A DNA stretch of 64,000 nucleotides, from contig ML058507.1 of NCBI GenBank assembly GCA_003013855.2, positions 4,960,001 to 5,024,000 on the forward strand, written 5' to 3'. Numbering within the stretch: position 1 is the stretch's first letter; each line of letters opens with the position of its first letter. The position numbers were made by a program, and so were the translations under genes. Below are positions 10,601 to 22,096 of this stretch, piece after piece. The notes beneath the pieces were generated by a model, which was not told the origin of the DNA, did no database searches, and worked only from the letters and a program-made list of their open reading frames with translations. The stretch is from Liriodendron chinense. Lineage: Eukaryota > Streptophyta > Magnoliopsida > Magnoliales > Magnoliaceae.

Positions 10601-11766
10601 CCTAAAGTAGACACAGATCCCATCCCTATGGACCTTGACAGTGGGGCACAAGTTGCAGACCCTCCCCTTGTCGACCCTATCATTACTGCGGCTGCGATCG
10701 ACCCTAGCCCTACTCCTGAGGCAATACCTGTTGATGTTGCGGAAGAGGCAGCACTCCCCTCCCGAGAAATCATGCCTTTAAATGCTGTTAGTGCACCAGA
10801 GCTTGTCGCAGAAGCACCTCCTGCTACTGAGTCAATTCAAGACACCACTGCCCCTGAGGTCGTCGTACTTTCTTCTCCTGAATTGCCTGAGCCAGTAGCG
10901 GAAAGTGTGACTGAATGTGTCCCGGCATCACCAACACCTGTCACTTCAACCGGTGTACCGGTCGGCGAAGTTCCTGAAGCTGCTGGTATACTACTTGTCG
11001 TTATTACTTTGTTTGCTTCTTTTCTTTCTTCTGTGTGTTAATGTTTATCATTTCTTTTGCCAGCCACTGCTCCTGCCAACGTCCTAGTTCCTGTAGTCTT
11101 GCCTGAGGTATTCCTTTCATCTCTCCCAGGCTTATCAAGGACCAAAGCGAATCTTCTGAAGAGCTTACTGTCCGACATTGTCGACTCGTTGAAGAATGGG
11201 GATAAATGGTCTATCTTGGACGAGGCACTGCAGGCATTAGAGCTTAACGCCACGTGGCTTGGGATTGACATCTCTTCGATAGTCAGCCACGTGTCCCAAT
11301 TCAAGGACGGGATGGCTCAAGTGAACGAGGCGAGGCACCGCAAGGTTGACCCTTCCGTCGAGGAAAAACGCGGTCACTTGTGGTCTCTTCTTTCAAAACT
11401 TGAGTTACATGAGGCGGACGTGGCTGCAGTAAAGAAGGATTGGCAGGCTGTTGATGCGGAATACCAAGAGGCTACTGACCGTCTCGCGGAGATTAAAAAT
11501 GAGGTGGCTCGATTACGAGCCGAACATTCTGTCGTCCATCTCAAACTTTCGAAGTTCGGCGGTCAGAAGGCACGTCCGCAGTCCTCCATCGACCAGCACG
11601 AAGCGAAATGTACTGCTGTAAGGGTATAGATTGCCGAGCTGAAGCAGTCTCTCCAGGATACTCCAAACTCTGCCTAAGTCTTGGCCGAGGCTGAGGCAAG
11701 ACAGAAGGCGATCGAAGAATCTGCAGTTAACTTATTAGAACAATGTTTGAGAACTTTAGACAGTTA
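7626..11766 (+). pseudogene. Antisense extra gene of the Tat element: plant-mobile-domain protein with coiled-coil tail, broken
   Basis: The chosen start is ATG at 7626, six bases after a splice acceptor (MAGGSSNTGPSKAG, then a basic KRKRSSPKK stretch). The middle part, about 8650-9640, resembles the plant mobile domain of aminotransferase-like/MAIL proteins: DLYRIASLPIHGR, then FLAYWLCCVALP, then LAPVVLCSIYRAFGG. After 9640 come acidic stretches (Asp/Glu/Gly-rich near 10110-10220), a Pro/Ala-rich linker, and a C-terminal heptad-like coiled coil near 11390-11560. A clear intron spans 10986-11063 and another probable one starts at 8872. In-frame stops near 7750, 7887, 8655 and 10348 and a frame change near 9690-9840 make it dead. 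Antisense genes between pol and the 3' LTR are known in Tat elements; their function is unknown, with possible roles in silencing evasion or regulation. Not part of gag-pol. Confidence 0.7.
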
Positions 11767-12207
11767 AGCTGTAATGATTTTTTTTTTTTTTTTTTGTAAT
11801 TTGGAACATATTGTAATGGATGTTGTAACTATATGTATACTATTATAGTTCTAAATTTATGTTGTGTCTTTAGCCTGCTTGCCATTTTACTTAAATTTGA
11901 ATGCGAATAAATTGGGCCATTTGGAAAGGAATGTCCCCCTGTTAGGACTCAAACCTACACTCATGTGAGCAAAGACGTAACCGGGTCTTGGTTCAGGGCT
12001 TATCCTAATCCTTGATGGCCTTGGAAAGGATATGGTACCATGCTTGACGTGTCCTGAGTCTTATCGACTTTTTTGATACTTGTGCAAGCACAAAGTAGAT
12101 GATTAGTGTTTTGATTCAATCATTGTATGGCGTCATTTCTTTTGGTGTCTACTTTATTACACTTTCCCTCTACTGGGGTGTTTACAACTTATAACGATAA
12201 GCCTATG
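11767..12207. other. Convergent 3' region between the antisense gene and pol
   Basis: It holds a T17 run at 11779-11795 and AT-rich text that probably serves as the 3' end of the plus-strand gene, plus the tail of the minus-strand pol frame, which stops at 12208. No coding signal is seen. Confidence 0.5.
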
Positions 12208-13278
12208 TTAAGTGTAATATCTTTTTAAGAATCGGCCATTCACAAGCGAACTGATGCCCTGCCCTTTGCAATCTATTACCCGATAGGCTCCATTGGAATA
12301 TACTTCATTGATGATGCAGACGTGATCCCATTTCGGGTCGAATTTACTTTTCGGTCCTTGGGTCAGTGCCGATTGTCTCATCATTAGCACGAGATCACCC
12401 TTTTTGAATGATCTGCCCCTGACACATTTATCGTATGCGGCTGAAATCTGCTTCTGATACATTTCGAGCCTTTGTTGGGCAGCGAGCCTCTCTTCATTTA
12501 AATCATCGAGTTCGACCATTCTGATCTTGGCATTGTACTCAGTTGTTAGGGAATGCCGAAGTGCGACCCGTAGTGATTAAATTTGGATTTCCATCGGGAT
12601 CACAGCTTCTGTACCATACACCAGTGAGTAGGGTGTAGCTCGAGTGGCTGTGCGGTGTGTAGTTCGATATGCCCATAATGCTTCGGGTAATCGTCTGTCC
12701 TAGTCCTTCTTATTTTCTGCCACTGTCTTTTTCAGAATCTTCACGATAGTCTTATTGAATGCCTCAGCCAATCCATTCGCATGAGGGTAATAAGGCGATG
12801 AATAGCAGTGCTTGATCTTGAACTTTGCGCACAGTTTATCAATAGTAGCGTTCTTAAAGGGTGTTACATTATCCGTGGTAATTCTCTCAGGGATACCATG
12901 TTGGTACAATATGGTGTGACGAATGAAACTTTTGACGTGTTTGGCATTCACATTTCTCAGGGCAGTTGCTTCAGCCCATTTGGAGAAATAATCAGTTGCT
13001 GCAAGGATGTACTGATGCCTCTGGGAGGATGGTGGACTAATCGGCCTGATCATGTCCATGCCCCAGGCTGCGAAAGGCCAGGACATCACCGACTGATGTA
13101 ATTCTTCCAATGGTGAATGTATGATATCCGTGTGGATTTGGCACTGATGACATTTCTTGACATACTCTATCGCATCTTTCGTCATCGCAGGCCAGTAGTA
13201 ACCCATGTGTCGCACGTGATGATGTAGATTCTTGCCTCCCTGGTGATTATCGCATTCTCCTCCGTGAGCTTCTTTCAA
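12208..13278 (-). pseudogene. Tat element integrase
   Basis: Minus-strand frames at 13278-12700 and 12519-12208, with an open stretch between them in shifted frame, give a zinc-binding HHCC region (HLHHHVRH.. then KKCHQCQ). The catalytic core has the first Asp in WGMDMI, the second in ITTDN and the Glu in GLAEAFN. A C-terminal part follows (RSFKKGDLVL, then FDPKWDH, then GRFLKRYYT). Integrase inserts the cDNA copy into the chromosome. Stops near 12699 and 12580 and probable small indels break it. It lies 5' of the antisense gene. Confidence 0.88.
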
Positions 13279-13386
13279 TGTATCATGTGATTCATCTCAG
13301 CTTAGACATTGCAGTAGTACTCCTTCGTATGACTGTTTGTAAAGAACGTCATTCTGGAGTATGAATGAATTGGCGCGTCTTCTAAC

Positions 13387-14502
13387 TTACATGCGCATTC
13401 TAGGATCCTCTGGCAAAAATCCGTACTTCAGATAATCGGTGAATGACCTTCTCCAATCGTCTTCTTCTGTGATCTCGAAGCAAAAAATGGGATTGGCACT
13501 CAATTCTCCACTACGCAACGCGGTTGTCGGCAGAATTCTTCTTTCTTCGATTGTTACCTGAAGTGGGCTGCCTCCGGGGTTAGCCAAAGCAGCGGCTAAG
13601 CTAGCGAGTGCATATGCTTGTACATTCTCCTGTCTCGGTATGTGCGAGATACTGCTGTTCTGAAATTGATCAAACATGGATTGCGCTTGGTGGCAATAGG
13701 GCGATAACTCGGGTTTGCGGACTTCGTATTCTGTCGTCAGTTGTCCAATGACGAGCCTAGAGTCTCCATAGATACGTATTTCCTTGATCTGCATTTCCAG
13801 GGCCAACTGTAACCCGATGATAAGAGCCTGGTACTCTGCTTCATTGTTGGTGCATGCTGGGACTATCATGAATGAATAGGTTAATAAGTCCCCTTGCGGA
13901 CTGATGAATATAACTCCTGCCCCTGACCCTATCGCTCTAGCTGCACCATCGAAATACATCTCCCAATGGCGTGCTTCATTAATCACCATAACCTGGTCGT
14001 CTAGGAAGTCATATTCTATTTCTTCACCACTCGGTACTGGATGTGTGGCAAAGAAGTCTGCAATTGCTTGCCTTTGATAGCCCGAGCCGGCATATATGTC
14101 ACGTCGAATTTTAACAAGAGAAGGGCCCACTTGGCCAACCGCCCAGACAACATGGGTCTGTTCATGAGAAACTTGATGGGATCCGCTTTGGATATCAATG
14201 TTATCTGGTGAGAGAGACAGTAATGTCTGAGTTTCTTGACGGCAAAGATCAATCCTAAAACAAATCTTTTCAATCGCTGAGTAGTTAAATTTGGCTCCCA
14301 CTAATGTACGGCTCAAGTAATAAAGTGCGTTTTCTTTTCCTTCTTCGTTCTTCTGGGCTAAGAAGGCTCCCAATGAATTTTCGCCAACTGCGATATAGAG
14401 AATTAGTAGCTCCCCTTTGATCGGTGCTGTAAGGACGGGAGATTTTTTGAGCAAGTCTTTCAGAGAGTCGAATGCTTTCTGACAAGCCTCGTTCCACTCA
14501 AA
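13387..14502 (-). pseudogene. Tat element double RNase H region (Gypsy-type plus archaeal-type)
   Basis: The Gypsy RNase H comes first (PVLTAPIKGELL, then LGAFLAQ, then ALYYLSRTL, near 14430-14280) and runs on in another frame at 14273-14016. A second RNase H with the signature YFDGAARAIGSGAG, then TNNEAEYQALI, then IYGDSRLVIGQL (near 13960-13730) follows. This second, archaeal-like domain is diagnostic of the Tat group. Both would degrade RNA in RNA:DNA hybrids during reverse transcription. A frameshift near 14250 separates the two. Confidence 0.88.
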
Positions 14503-15239
14503 CTAGACTCCTTTCTTGTTGAGGCATGAAAATGGCTGACAACGGCCAGATAAGTTTGAGATGAATCTTCTTAAGTAGGTGACTCGGCCTTGGAAGCTTT
14601 TCAGCTCTTTGAGATTCTTCGGAGGTGTCATCTCCTTGATTGCCTTAATCTTCGTCGGGTCAATTTCTATGCCTCGGTGCCTGATGACAAATTCTAAGAA
14701 CTTGCCAGAGGAAACCCCGAACGCACATTTCAATGGGTTCATATGGAGGCTTTTCTTTCTCAACCTTTGAAACACTTGTCGTAGATGATCTCTATGCTCT
14801 CATGCTTGGCCGACCTCACTACCAGATCGTCTACGTAGCATTCGACGTGTTTATGCATCATGTCCTAGAAGATTACTTGCATCGCATGCTGATATGTTGC
14901 CCCTATGTTCTTCAACCCAAACGGCATCACATGGTAGCAGTATATGCCCAATGTCGTACGGAAGGCCGTTGACTCTTCATCCTCCGGGGCCATACGTATC
15001 TGATTGTACCCCGAGTAACCATTCATGAAGGACATAGTGCTGTCAATCAGTAGTTCTGGGATAGGTAGTGGGAAATCATCTTTAGGGCATGCTTCGTTGA
15101 GGTTCCGAAAGTCTACGCATACTCGGATTTGACCGCTCTTTTTCTTGACTGGCACAATATTTGAAATCCATCGTGGGTATTTGACTTCTCGGATGAACCC
15201 AGCTCGGATTAACTTCTCAACTTCTTCGATCTTGGGCAC
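14503..15239 (-). pseudogene. Tat element reverse transcriptase
   Basis: Conserved blocks read IREVKYPRWISNIVPVKKK, VCVDFRNLNEACPKDDFPLP, GYSGYNQI, TTLGIYCYHVMPFGL, and the catalytic YVDD at 14837-14826. These are followed by SLHMNPLKCAFGV and the thumb region to 14503. The stop codons near 14865 (just before YVDD), near 14775 and near 14503 interrupt an otherwise collinear frame. The enzyme would copy element RNA into cDNA inside virus-like particles. Confidence 0.9.
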
Positions 15240-15376
15240 TATGTCTGGATGGAATCATCGTTGAGGTTATTTGACCGCTTTTTTCCCTTTCATGATGCAT
15301 AGCTTGTGTATCGCAATTGTTGGGCTGAGCCCTGGCATTTCTGAGTATGTCCAGGCAAATATATCCTTGTTTTCTT

Positions 15377-17332
15377 TCAACAGTTGATGTATTTCTCCCT
15401 CTCTTCTTCTGGGACATTCTTGCTCAGGTATGTATTTCTAGGGTCCCCTGGGGTTCCCAAATTTATTTCTTCAAGCTCATCTATCGTGGGTTGTCCCCCA
15501 TCCTCTATCTGTGTAGGTGCGGCACTGGGTTGGATGATGTCAACTACCTCTTGTGGTTGCACCTCTTCTGTGGGACTGATTGTCACCATGTTGACGTGTC
15601 TAATCTTCATCTTTGCCCCTAGCCCTTCTCTGCCTTGGTAAGCTTCGGTGCTTTCTTCGAAAGCTGCTAACATTCTTCCATTCGGGGCTGATTCTGAATA
15701 ATAGAAGCCCATATTCTTCATGATATTGTGGCTGACTTCACTGTATCTTTCTTCTTCTATCGGTTGGGGTAAACGGAATGATTTCTCAACCTCACCCTTA
15801 ATCTGGACAGGCTCATTTGGTACCGAGTAAAATTTGATTTCTTTCTTCGCATTGGCACTTGGTGGTACAAAAAACTGACTAGGAGCCCTTGGGAAAGGCT
15901 TAACTCTTCCTATTTTCGGCACTGGCATGTTGAAGTTAGATTTGAGTGCACTCATGTGCTGGTTTGATATCATCTCCAGGACGGATTGTCTTAGCTGTCG
16001 CAAGTGCTTCGGGATTATATAAAATTTCTTGGTAGTCTCTTGAGGTTCCTCGGCTGACTGACTTGTGGTTTCTTTCTGAATGATAAACCGAGGTTTGCCT
16101 TTCTGTTCAAACTTATTGACTCGAGGTTTTACCCCTTGCCCTTTTTGCGTTACGTCGGGCTTCTTCGTGACTTCTCTTTCGTCGACCAAATCATAGTACT
16201 GAGCATCGGCCAAGAATGATTCTGCAATCGTATACGGCTTTGGGTCAGCAGCTACTCTGTACTGAACTCCCTCTCTATTGTATTTGAAGCACTGATGATA
16301 GGTTGAGGGAATGATGCGATTCTGATGGAGCCGCGGCCTCCCTAGCAGAAGATTATACGTTGTTACTGCGTCGATTACTTGGCATGTTACTTTCGTCTTT
16401 AGTTCTTCAATTTCTAGCATCACGGTGATCGACCCCAGGGTGCGTTGGCTATCTTGATTAAACCCTTGAATAACCATGGTGCTGGGACGCAGGGCTGACG
16501 GTCTGTAACCCAACCTCTATAGTGTTTTCAACGACATGATGTTTACTGCAGATCCATTGTCAAGCATACATCTCTTAACTTCCATGTCTCTAATCGTCCC
16601 TGTAACCATCAACAGACGATTGTGGTCTGTCGCTTCAATCATGCGGTCTTCTTCGGAGAATGTGATTACAGAGGGGTGATCTATCTGCATTGATTGCTGA
16701 ATCGGTGCATTTCCTTCCCAGAATTTATTGGGATCATTCATCTCTGCTTCGATCTCTGTCATCATCACTTCTTTGATTTCACTGTCTAACAATGCATTGA
16801 TCAACATCTCCCTATATACCTTTGAGAGACATAAGGCATCATATATGCTCAAGCAGGCCAGGACCTTTCGTAGGTGCGACACGACATCGTATGCTACTGG
16901 TGATGCCCCTTGTCTTGGTTTCGGTCGACTGGTCGTGGATTCAACGACTTTCTCTTTCGACTTCTGCCCCTGGGGTCTTGTTGATGGTATATCTAGGTTT
17001 CTGTCTTCTTGCATCGGGTCAACTGGTTCTGACTGAACGCGTTCTGGCATTTGCTTTCCTGATCAAAGGATGATGGCATTGACTTCTTCTTCACCTGCCC
17101 GTGATGTCTCTCCCGCTGACGGCCGTTCCGTGAACGATACCATCGTACAATGTACCTGAGCCTCGATAAGTCGACTCTTCTCCTGGCTATTCTCTTTTCT
17201 CATCCCTTTCTTCTTGCGGTTAAAGAGTCTTCGTCTATTCTTGAGCCTCTTCCTGCCACTGACCAAAGTCCAGGGTTCTTCGGGTTCAGGGAGCGGGATG
17301 TGCAATCGGATGCTTTCTTCTAAGGGGAACAC
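15377..17332 (-). pseudogene. Tat element protease and linker region
   Basis: Open frames 17332-17063, 17050-16517 and 16513-15377 are nearly end to end, separated by single stops. The retropepsin-like motif reads MLDNGSAVNIM near 16570, an Asp-Asn-Gly variant of the usual Asp-Ser/Thr-Gly. It is followed by LGRPRLHQ, the conserved C-terminal retropepsin block, near 16330. The rest is the long linker typical of Tat pol. Protease would cut the Gag-Pol polyprotein. Confidence 0.75.
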
Positions 17333-17400
17333 TGAAATTACCCCAGATGTTTCCTTCCTTGTTGTTTCTGGTCACTTCATATTGATCACCCCTTGGTTGA

Positions 17401-19185
17401 TCAACCCTTGTATTTTCCCTTTAGACTAAAACAGTCTTTTGTCTTGTGGCTCAGACATCGATGATATTTACAATACTGGGGATCATTCACCCTCCCAACT
17501 TCGTGTGGATGAATTGGTTCTGGTAAGCGGATTACATTTTCTTCCACTAGTTGTTCCATGATGGGGATCAGATTGGCCATGTCGAATGTGTACGGGCCAT
17601 TGGCTCTTTCTCTCTCGGCTATTGTTATTCCTCGAGAAACGTAAGGCCTCTTGCCTCTGTCTTGGGTAGGTGTTGCTTTCATGTCCACTTTGGAGTCCAC
17701 TACCGGCCGCTTCCGATCTATTATGCCTTTACCTTTGTTTATATTGTGCGTTTCTGCAATCCTTACTCCTTCTCTTCTTTGCCTTTCGGGCCAGAAGTTC
17801 ACTCGTGTTGCGGCTTCTTCTACCAAGTGTGCTTTAGTGGCTAATTCTCGAAAAGAGTGAAAACTATTCCCGGACAACCCGTACGATATCATTGGGTCCA
17901 GGGTTCGCATACACATCTTTATCTATTCTTTCTCACTGGGTAACTCTTGGCATTGAGCATCTATCGTTCCTCATCAGTCCATGAACCTCTCCACGGATTC
18001 GCCCTGTCTCTGTCTGATCAAAGCCAGATTCGTTACTGACGTTTCTCTTTCTGTAGAGAAGAATTTCGAGATAAAATCGTCTCGCATCTGCTCCCACGAT
18101 CTCACTGATCCGGCTGGTAGCGACATGTACCATTGAAAAGCTTTCCTTGTCAGCGTCGACTCAAATAGCCGCATACAGTACTGTGGGACGGCCGACCAAT
18201 TTCCCAATGCTGTGAGGAAGTGAGTAATATGCTCCTCCGACGATCCTCTACCGTCAAATTTTCCGAAGTCCTGACATCTGAAGTTGACAGGAAACAGTAT
18301 CTCTTCTATCTCCAGTGGGTATGGAACTTGATACTTATACCCGGTTCCTCTTTCCTTCTCTTTTTCTTGTCGCATGAGGCTTATAATTGTTTGCGACAGT
18401 TCCTCTCTTGACATTTGCGCAGTCGGGACTAGCATTCACTCCGCTGGAACTCTCCTGGCTTGGGTAAGCTGTTCGGCATCAGCTAACCCTTCTGCTGCCC
18501 CTTGATATTCTTCGGCTGACTGGCGTGTAGGTGGTACAAGACTTCTGATAGTGTTCTGAGCTATCAAAGTGGTCAACGCTTCCTGGATAATCCTCATTCG
18601 TTTATTCGTTTCACGATTAGCCTGAACTAATCTGTCGATCTGATCTTGGACTGTCGGCAATTCGTCTGCTTCATACGGTCCCTCTTCTTCCTTTGCTACT
18701 TGAACCATTACGATCAGCGCTGGTCGTGCCTTCTGAACCTGCCCTTATCTTGGCTCGAGAACTATCATAGACTTAGAGCTCTTCACATGTGGGGCCTCGA
18801 TCGACTTACGTGTAACGCAGGTAGCCATTGATAATGGTAGAAACTGTTCGATTGTCATCATAGGCACTGAGGACCTGGTTGATGTGACCTGACTGCTGAT
18901 AGGGATCTTCTGCCCCTGTTTTGGTTGCCATTGTGTCCTGACTACGGAGCGAGGTCTTGTAAAGTTCGCCCTCTTACATGTTGCTAAGGTGGCCGCCTTC
19001 TTCTGTTCTTTCTTCTGTCGGCGCGTTTCGACCAGTTGCCATCCTGAGTTGGAAGCAGTTATCATTGTTGGGATGAAGCGGGGGAAGCTAAAGCCTCCGG
19101 TGGCAAGGAAGGTGCATGAATTGGTCATTGAGTACTCCATTTTTTCTGTCTGTCTTAGTATCTTGCTAATTCTGCTGTGGCACAA
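17401..19185 (-). pseudogene. Tat element gag
   Basis: Minus-strand frames 19185-18745, 18708-18436, 18435-17974 and 17916-17401 form a Gag series. There is a coiled-coil-prone N-terminal part (QDQIDRLVQANRETNKRM), then the retrotransposon Gag core (FDGRGSSEEHITHFL, AFQWYMSLP, FISKFFS), then a zinc-knuckle-like CKYHRCLSHKTKDCF near 17450. Stops at 18436, near 17970 and near 17400 break it. Gag packages element RNA into particles. Confidence 0.82.
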
Positions 19186-19525
19186 AAATCATTAGAACAG
19201 TTCACAAATGCGATCGAGAGTACGAGCCCATCGATCGCGGTGCATAAACTGACGAAAATAAGCTAGAAGGAGACAAATACGTGTAGTTGTGGAAGTTCGT
19301 GGGTTCAAAAACCTTTTAAAGCGTCTATTGCCTTAAAGATGAATGGAAGAACGTTCACGTTAAGAGTCGCCAGTTTGACGCCCGAGGGGCGCCGAAACAT
19401 TACGCCTCGCGGTAACTTTCCTATACGTAGATTCGCGTTTACAAGTAATTGATCTTAAAGTATCTCTATATTCAGATATAACCAGCAATTCTGATATTGT
19501 TCGATCCTCAGTAGAGTCGCTAGTT
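19186..19525 (-). promoter_or_regulatory. 5' untranslated leader of the Tat element
   Basis: This is the segment between the 5' LTR and gag on the minus strand. Besides the primer-binding-like site next to the LTR, it has a second copy of the same core (minus strand AAACTGGCGACTC, near 19363-19376). Confidence 0.6.
19505..19525 (-). promoter_or_regulatory. Primer-binding-like site of the Tat element
   Basis: Directly after the 5' LTR on the minus strand the bases read AACTAGCGACTCTACTGAGG. Replacing the first A by G would give a TGG-starting primer site complementary to a tRNA 3' end. The tRNA is not assigned here. Confidence 0.55.
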
Positions 19526-21715
19526 TGTTAGAACTAGAAAATTGCTCAAACGCAGTTTTCTGGTGTTTTGTTGTTCTGGGGTTCTGAATAATAGAAACAT
19601 TCATAGACAATCACAAGCATTCACAAAAAGTACATAAGAGAAGAGATATCGCAAGGCGAATTTTATTCCAGAGATCTTGAAATCTTGTACATTTCAAGCC
19701 GTGATTTGGCAAGAGCCCTTAAGTACATCGAATGATCGATGATCCTTGATTAAAAGGCAGAAGACTAGTCAACGGGGACTATGGTCTAGAGTTTGTGGTT
19801 GTAGAGACCTGTGTTTTGTGTGGTCGAAGAGACCTGTATTTTGTATGGTCCTGGAGACCTATATTTGTATGGTCGTAGAGATCTGTATTTGTTGTGTTCT
19901 GTTATGGACTGATCTATCTTTGTACGAGTCAGATGTCTATGTCCCATGTTTTGACCAGAGATCCAGGCTGAGACTGTCAGGGTTTTAACCGAGGGGTGCG
20001 ACTTTGGGCCTGCGCCCATCATTTGTGACGGGTGACAGCGAGAAGATCGATCTGCAGTTGTATGTACCTGAGCAGCTCAACCAGCGGATGCCGTTTGAAT
20101 GGGTAGGGCATCGACTGTTCTTAAAGTGTCAGTCTTTAACAAATTTCGTGTAATAGTTTATAACTCTCTCTATATGGTTTATCGTGTTAACCATAGTCCC
20201 ATTTGCTTAGTCCGAACCTGAATCCGGGTCACATTATGATAGTACATGTAATGATGATACATTGGTATGATTCTGAACACTAGCGGTATCTTTCCGAGAA
20301 AGTTACTCCGTTCATCGTATTGGATCAGATCGAACTCCAAAGCCTTGTATCCTGCTCATTGGGTGTCCCGGATGAGTAATTTGACTGCTCCATTGCTTCC
20401 GGAACGCTCGAAATACCCAAAATAAGCCCAAACGGGGCCCGAAAACATCACAAAATGAATATTTAAAGGTGTTGAAATGGACGTTCAGAGTGCTGATTTT
20501 TATGATCCGCTGGCTTGATTTTACTGATGCGTTGGGGCCAGTGCGTTCAAAAATGATTGTTAAAGTGTTTGATTTTTCTGATCTGCTGGGATATTTTTGT
20601 GATGCGCTGGGGCCAGTGCGTCAAAAAATGTCTCGTTTTAAGATGTGTATTTTTCTGACCCGCTGGCCTATTTTTGTGATGCGCTGAGGCCAGTGCGTCC
20701 AGAAATGACGTGTTTCATAAACGACCGATTTTCCTGATGCGCTGGGCTATTTTTCTGATGCGCCGGGCTATTTTTCTGATGCGCCGAGGGTCAGTGAGTC
20801 GATAAAATAAGTTAAGTTTGATTCAACGCATTTTTACGATGCGCCACTATACTTGTATAATTTTAGGTTTTCTTCAGCCGACCTGCTGTGGTCGGAAGTG
20901 GGTTTCCGATGGTCGGAAAAGGGTTTCCGGCGGTCAGAAAAGTATTCCGGCGAAGAATTCCAGCGGTTTCTCATAAACCCAAAGGATAAAACTCTCTCTC
21001 TCTCTCTCTCTGGATCCGTCCAAATGAACCAAAAATGGGGGTATTTATACCCAAAAATACCGGAAGTCGGCCAATAAGAGTCCGCCTCGTGTAGTGCGTC
21101 GAGAAAAGAGGTCGACACGTCATAAAATGGCTTGGTTTAAATGCTGATTTTTAGGGCGCACTGGCTGTCAGTGCGTCCTGAAATTCCTGAAAAATGCCTG
21201 ATTTATTGGACTCGCTGAGGGTCAGTGCATCCTGAAATTCCTGAATTTTTGGATGCGCTGGGGGCAGTGCGTCCTGAAATTCACTTTGTAAAACTGTCTG
21301 AATTTCTTGATGCGCTGGATGAATTTTTTGATGCGCTGAGGGTCAATGCGTCCTGAAATTTAGCTTGAAAATGACTGAATTTCATGATGCACTGACCATG
21401 GATTTCTTGATGCGCCGACGTACTTATTTGTGATTATCTTGCAAAAATGACGGTTTGTGGGGCCCGCTTTACGATGGATGCTGATGCACTGGCTCTATTT
21501 CTTCATTGTTGAAGTTACCCTCCCAAATTTGGAGGGTTCTGATCATGATGAATGGTGGGGCCCACCACTGGGTCCACTTTCCATTTTTGGCGAAGTTTGA
21601 TGTGCGTTGTGAATTCTGTTGAATTTGCTGATGCACTGCTCCTAAACCCAGTGATGGGGCAGATTGTATACTTGTAACCCCTGTTTTAAGGATCCAGACT
21701 TTTGGGACCCCAACA
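19526..21715 (-). repeat. 5' LTR of the Tat element (right copy), 2190 bp
   Basis: It starts TGTTAGAACTAG and ends ACCCCAACA. A minus-strand TATAAATA at 21049-21042 is the likely element promoter. A (TC)n run lies at 20993-21010 just downstream of it in the sense of transcription. It contains the minisatellite at 19790-19900 and the hairpin array at 20475-21420. It matches 5057-6463 directly and 4181-5056 by complement. Confidence 0.92.
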
Positions 21716-21720
21716 GCGTG
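21716..21720 (+). repeat. Right 5-bp target-site duplication of the Tat element
   Basis: GCGTG directly follows the LTR end CCAACA. Its partner is the complemented CGCAC at 4176-4180. Confidence 0.75.
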
Positions 21721-21767
21721 CCGAAACGATTGTGAGGTCGATCGATTGCGTCTCATGCAAGCCCATA
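21716..21767 (+). pseudogene. Remainder of exon 1 of the disrupted root-cap gene copy
   Basis: After the element the sequence gives CRNDCEVD in one frame and SIDCVSCKPICSKC in the next. This parallels VVDCVTCKPVC at the end of exon 1 of the intact gene. A four-base duplication (GATCGATT) causes the frame change. A conserved donor-like GTAAGTG follows CCCATATGTA, exactly as in the intact gene. No exon 2 is recognisable downstream in this window. Confidence 0.65.
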
Positions 21768-22096
21768 TGTAGTAAGTGCTTCCCTCTTGATGTTCTAGAT
21801 ACTATTTTCAGGTGTCTAGCCATGTCGGTGGGCGAGACTCTGTCGGAGGCAGGCACAATATCTTTGGGCTTGACATTAAGCCTTAAGCCCACATGCAACC
21901 CTCCATATATAACTATGATCGGGTTAAGGTTGAATGGACCTTAAAAGAAAAAATTTGTCTGGGCCCGACCCGCTCATTTAACGATTGGCGATGAAAGCCA
22001 GACTGGGCCCAAATATGACCCATGAAAAGCCAGGCCCAGAAGCTTGATGGTCCATCTCAGTCAATTGGCAGCTCTACGGGTATCACTCACAGAATT
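21768..22096. other. Intron-like remnant of the root-cap copy, no gene seen
   Basis: This is non-coding text following the donor-like site. The 21950-22020 part has the GGGCCCGACCCGCTCATTTA style found in the hAT-like MITEs of the window, probably a degraded copy. Confidence 0.4.

Larger units (their letters stand above)
4181..21715 (-). mobile_element. Tat-lineage Ty3/Gypsy LTR retrotransposon with antisense extra gene, 17.5 kb
   Basis: Two LTRs (4181-6463 and 19526-21715) bound an interior whose gag-pol order on the minus strand is gag, protease, RT, RNase H, a second archaeal-type RNase H, and integrase. The double RNase H is the hallmark of the Tat/Ogre group. The termini are TG..CA with a GCGTG target duplication (left copy readable only after complementing). 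A primer-binding-like site adjoins the right LTR and a polypurine tract adjoins the left LTR. Between integrase and the 3' LTR, a gene runs on the opposite strand (7626-11766), a layout known for some Tat elements. Multiple stops and frameshifts show the element is dead. LTR divergence of a few percent suggests moderate age. Confidence 0.92.
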
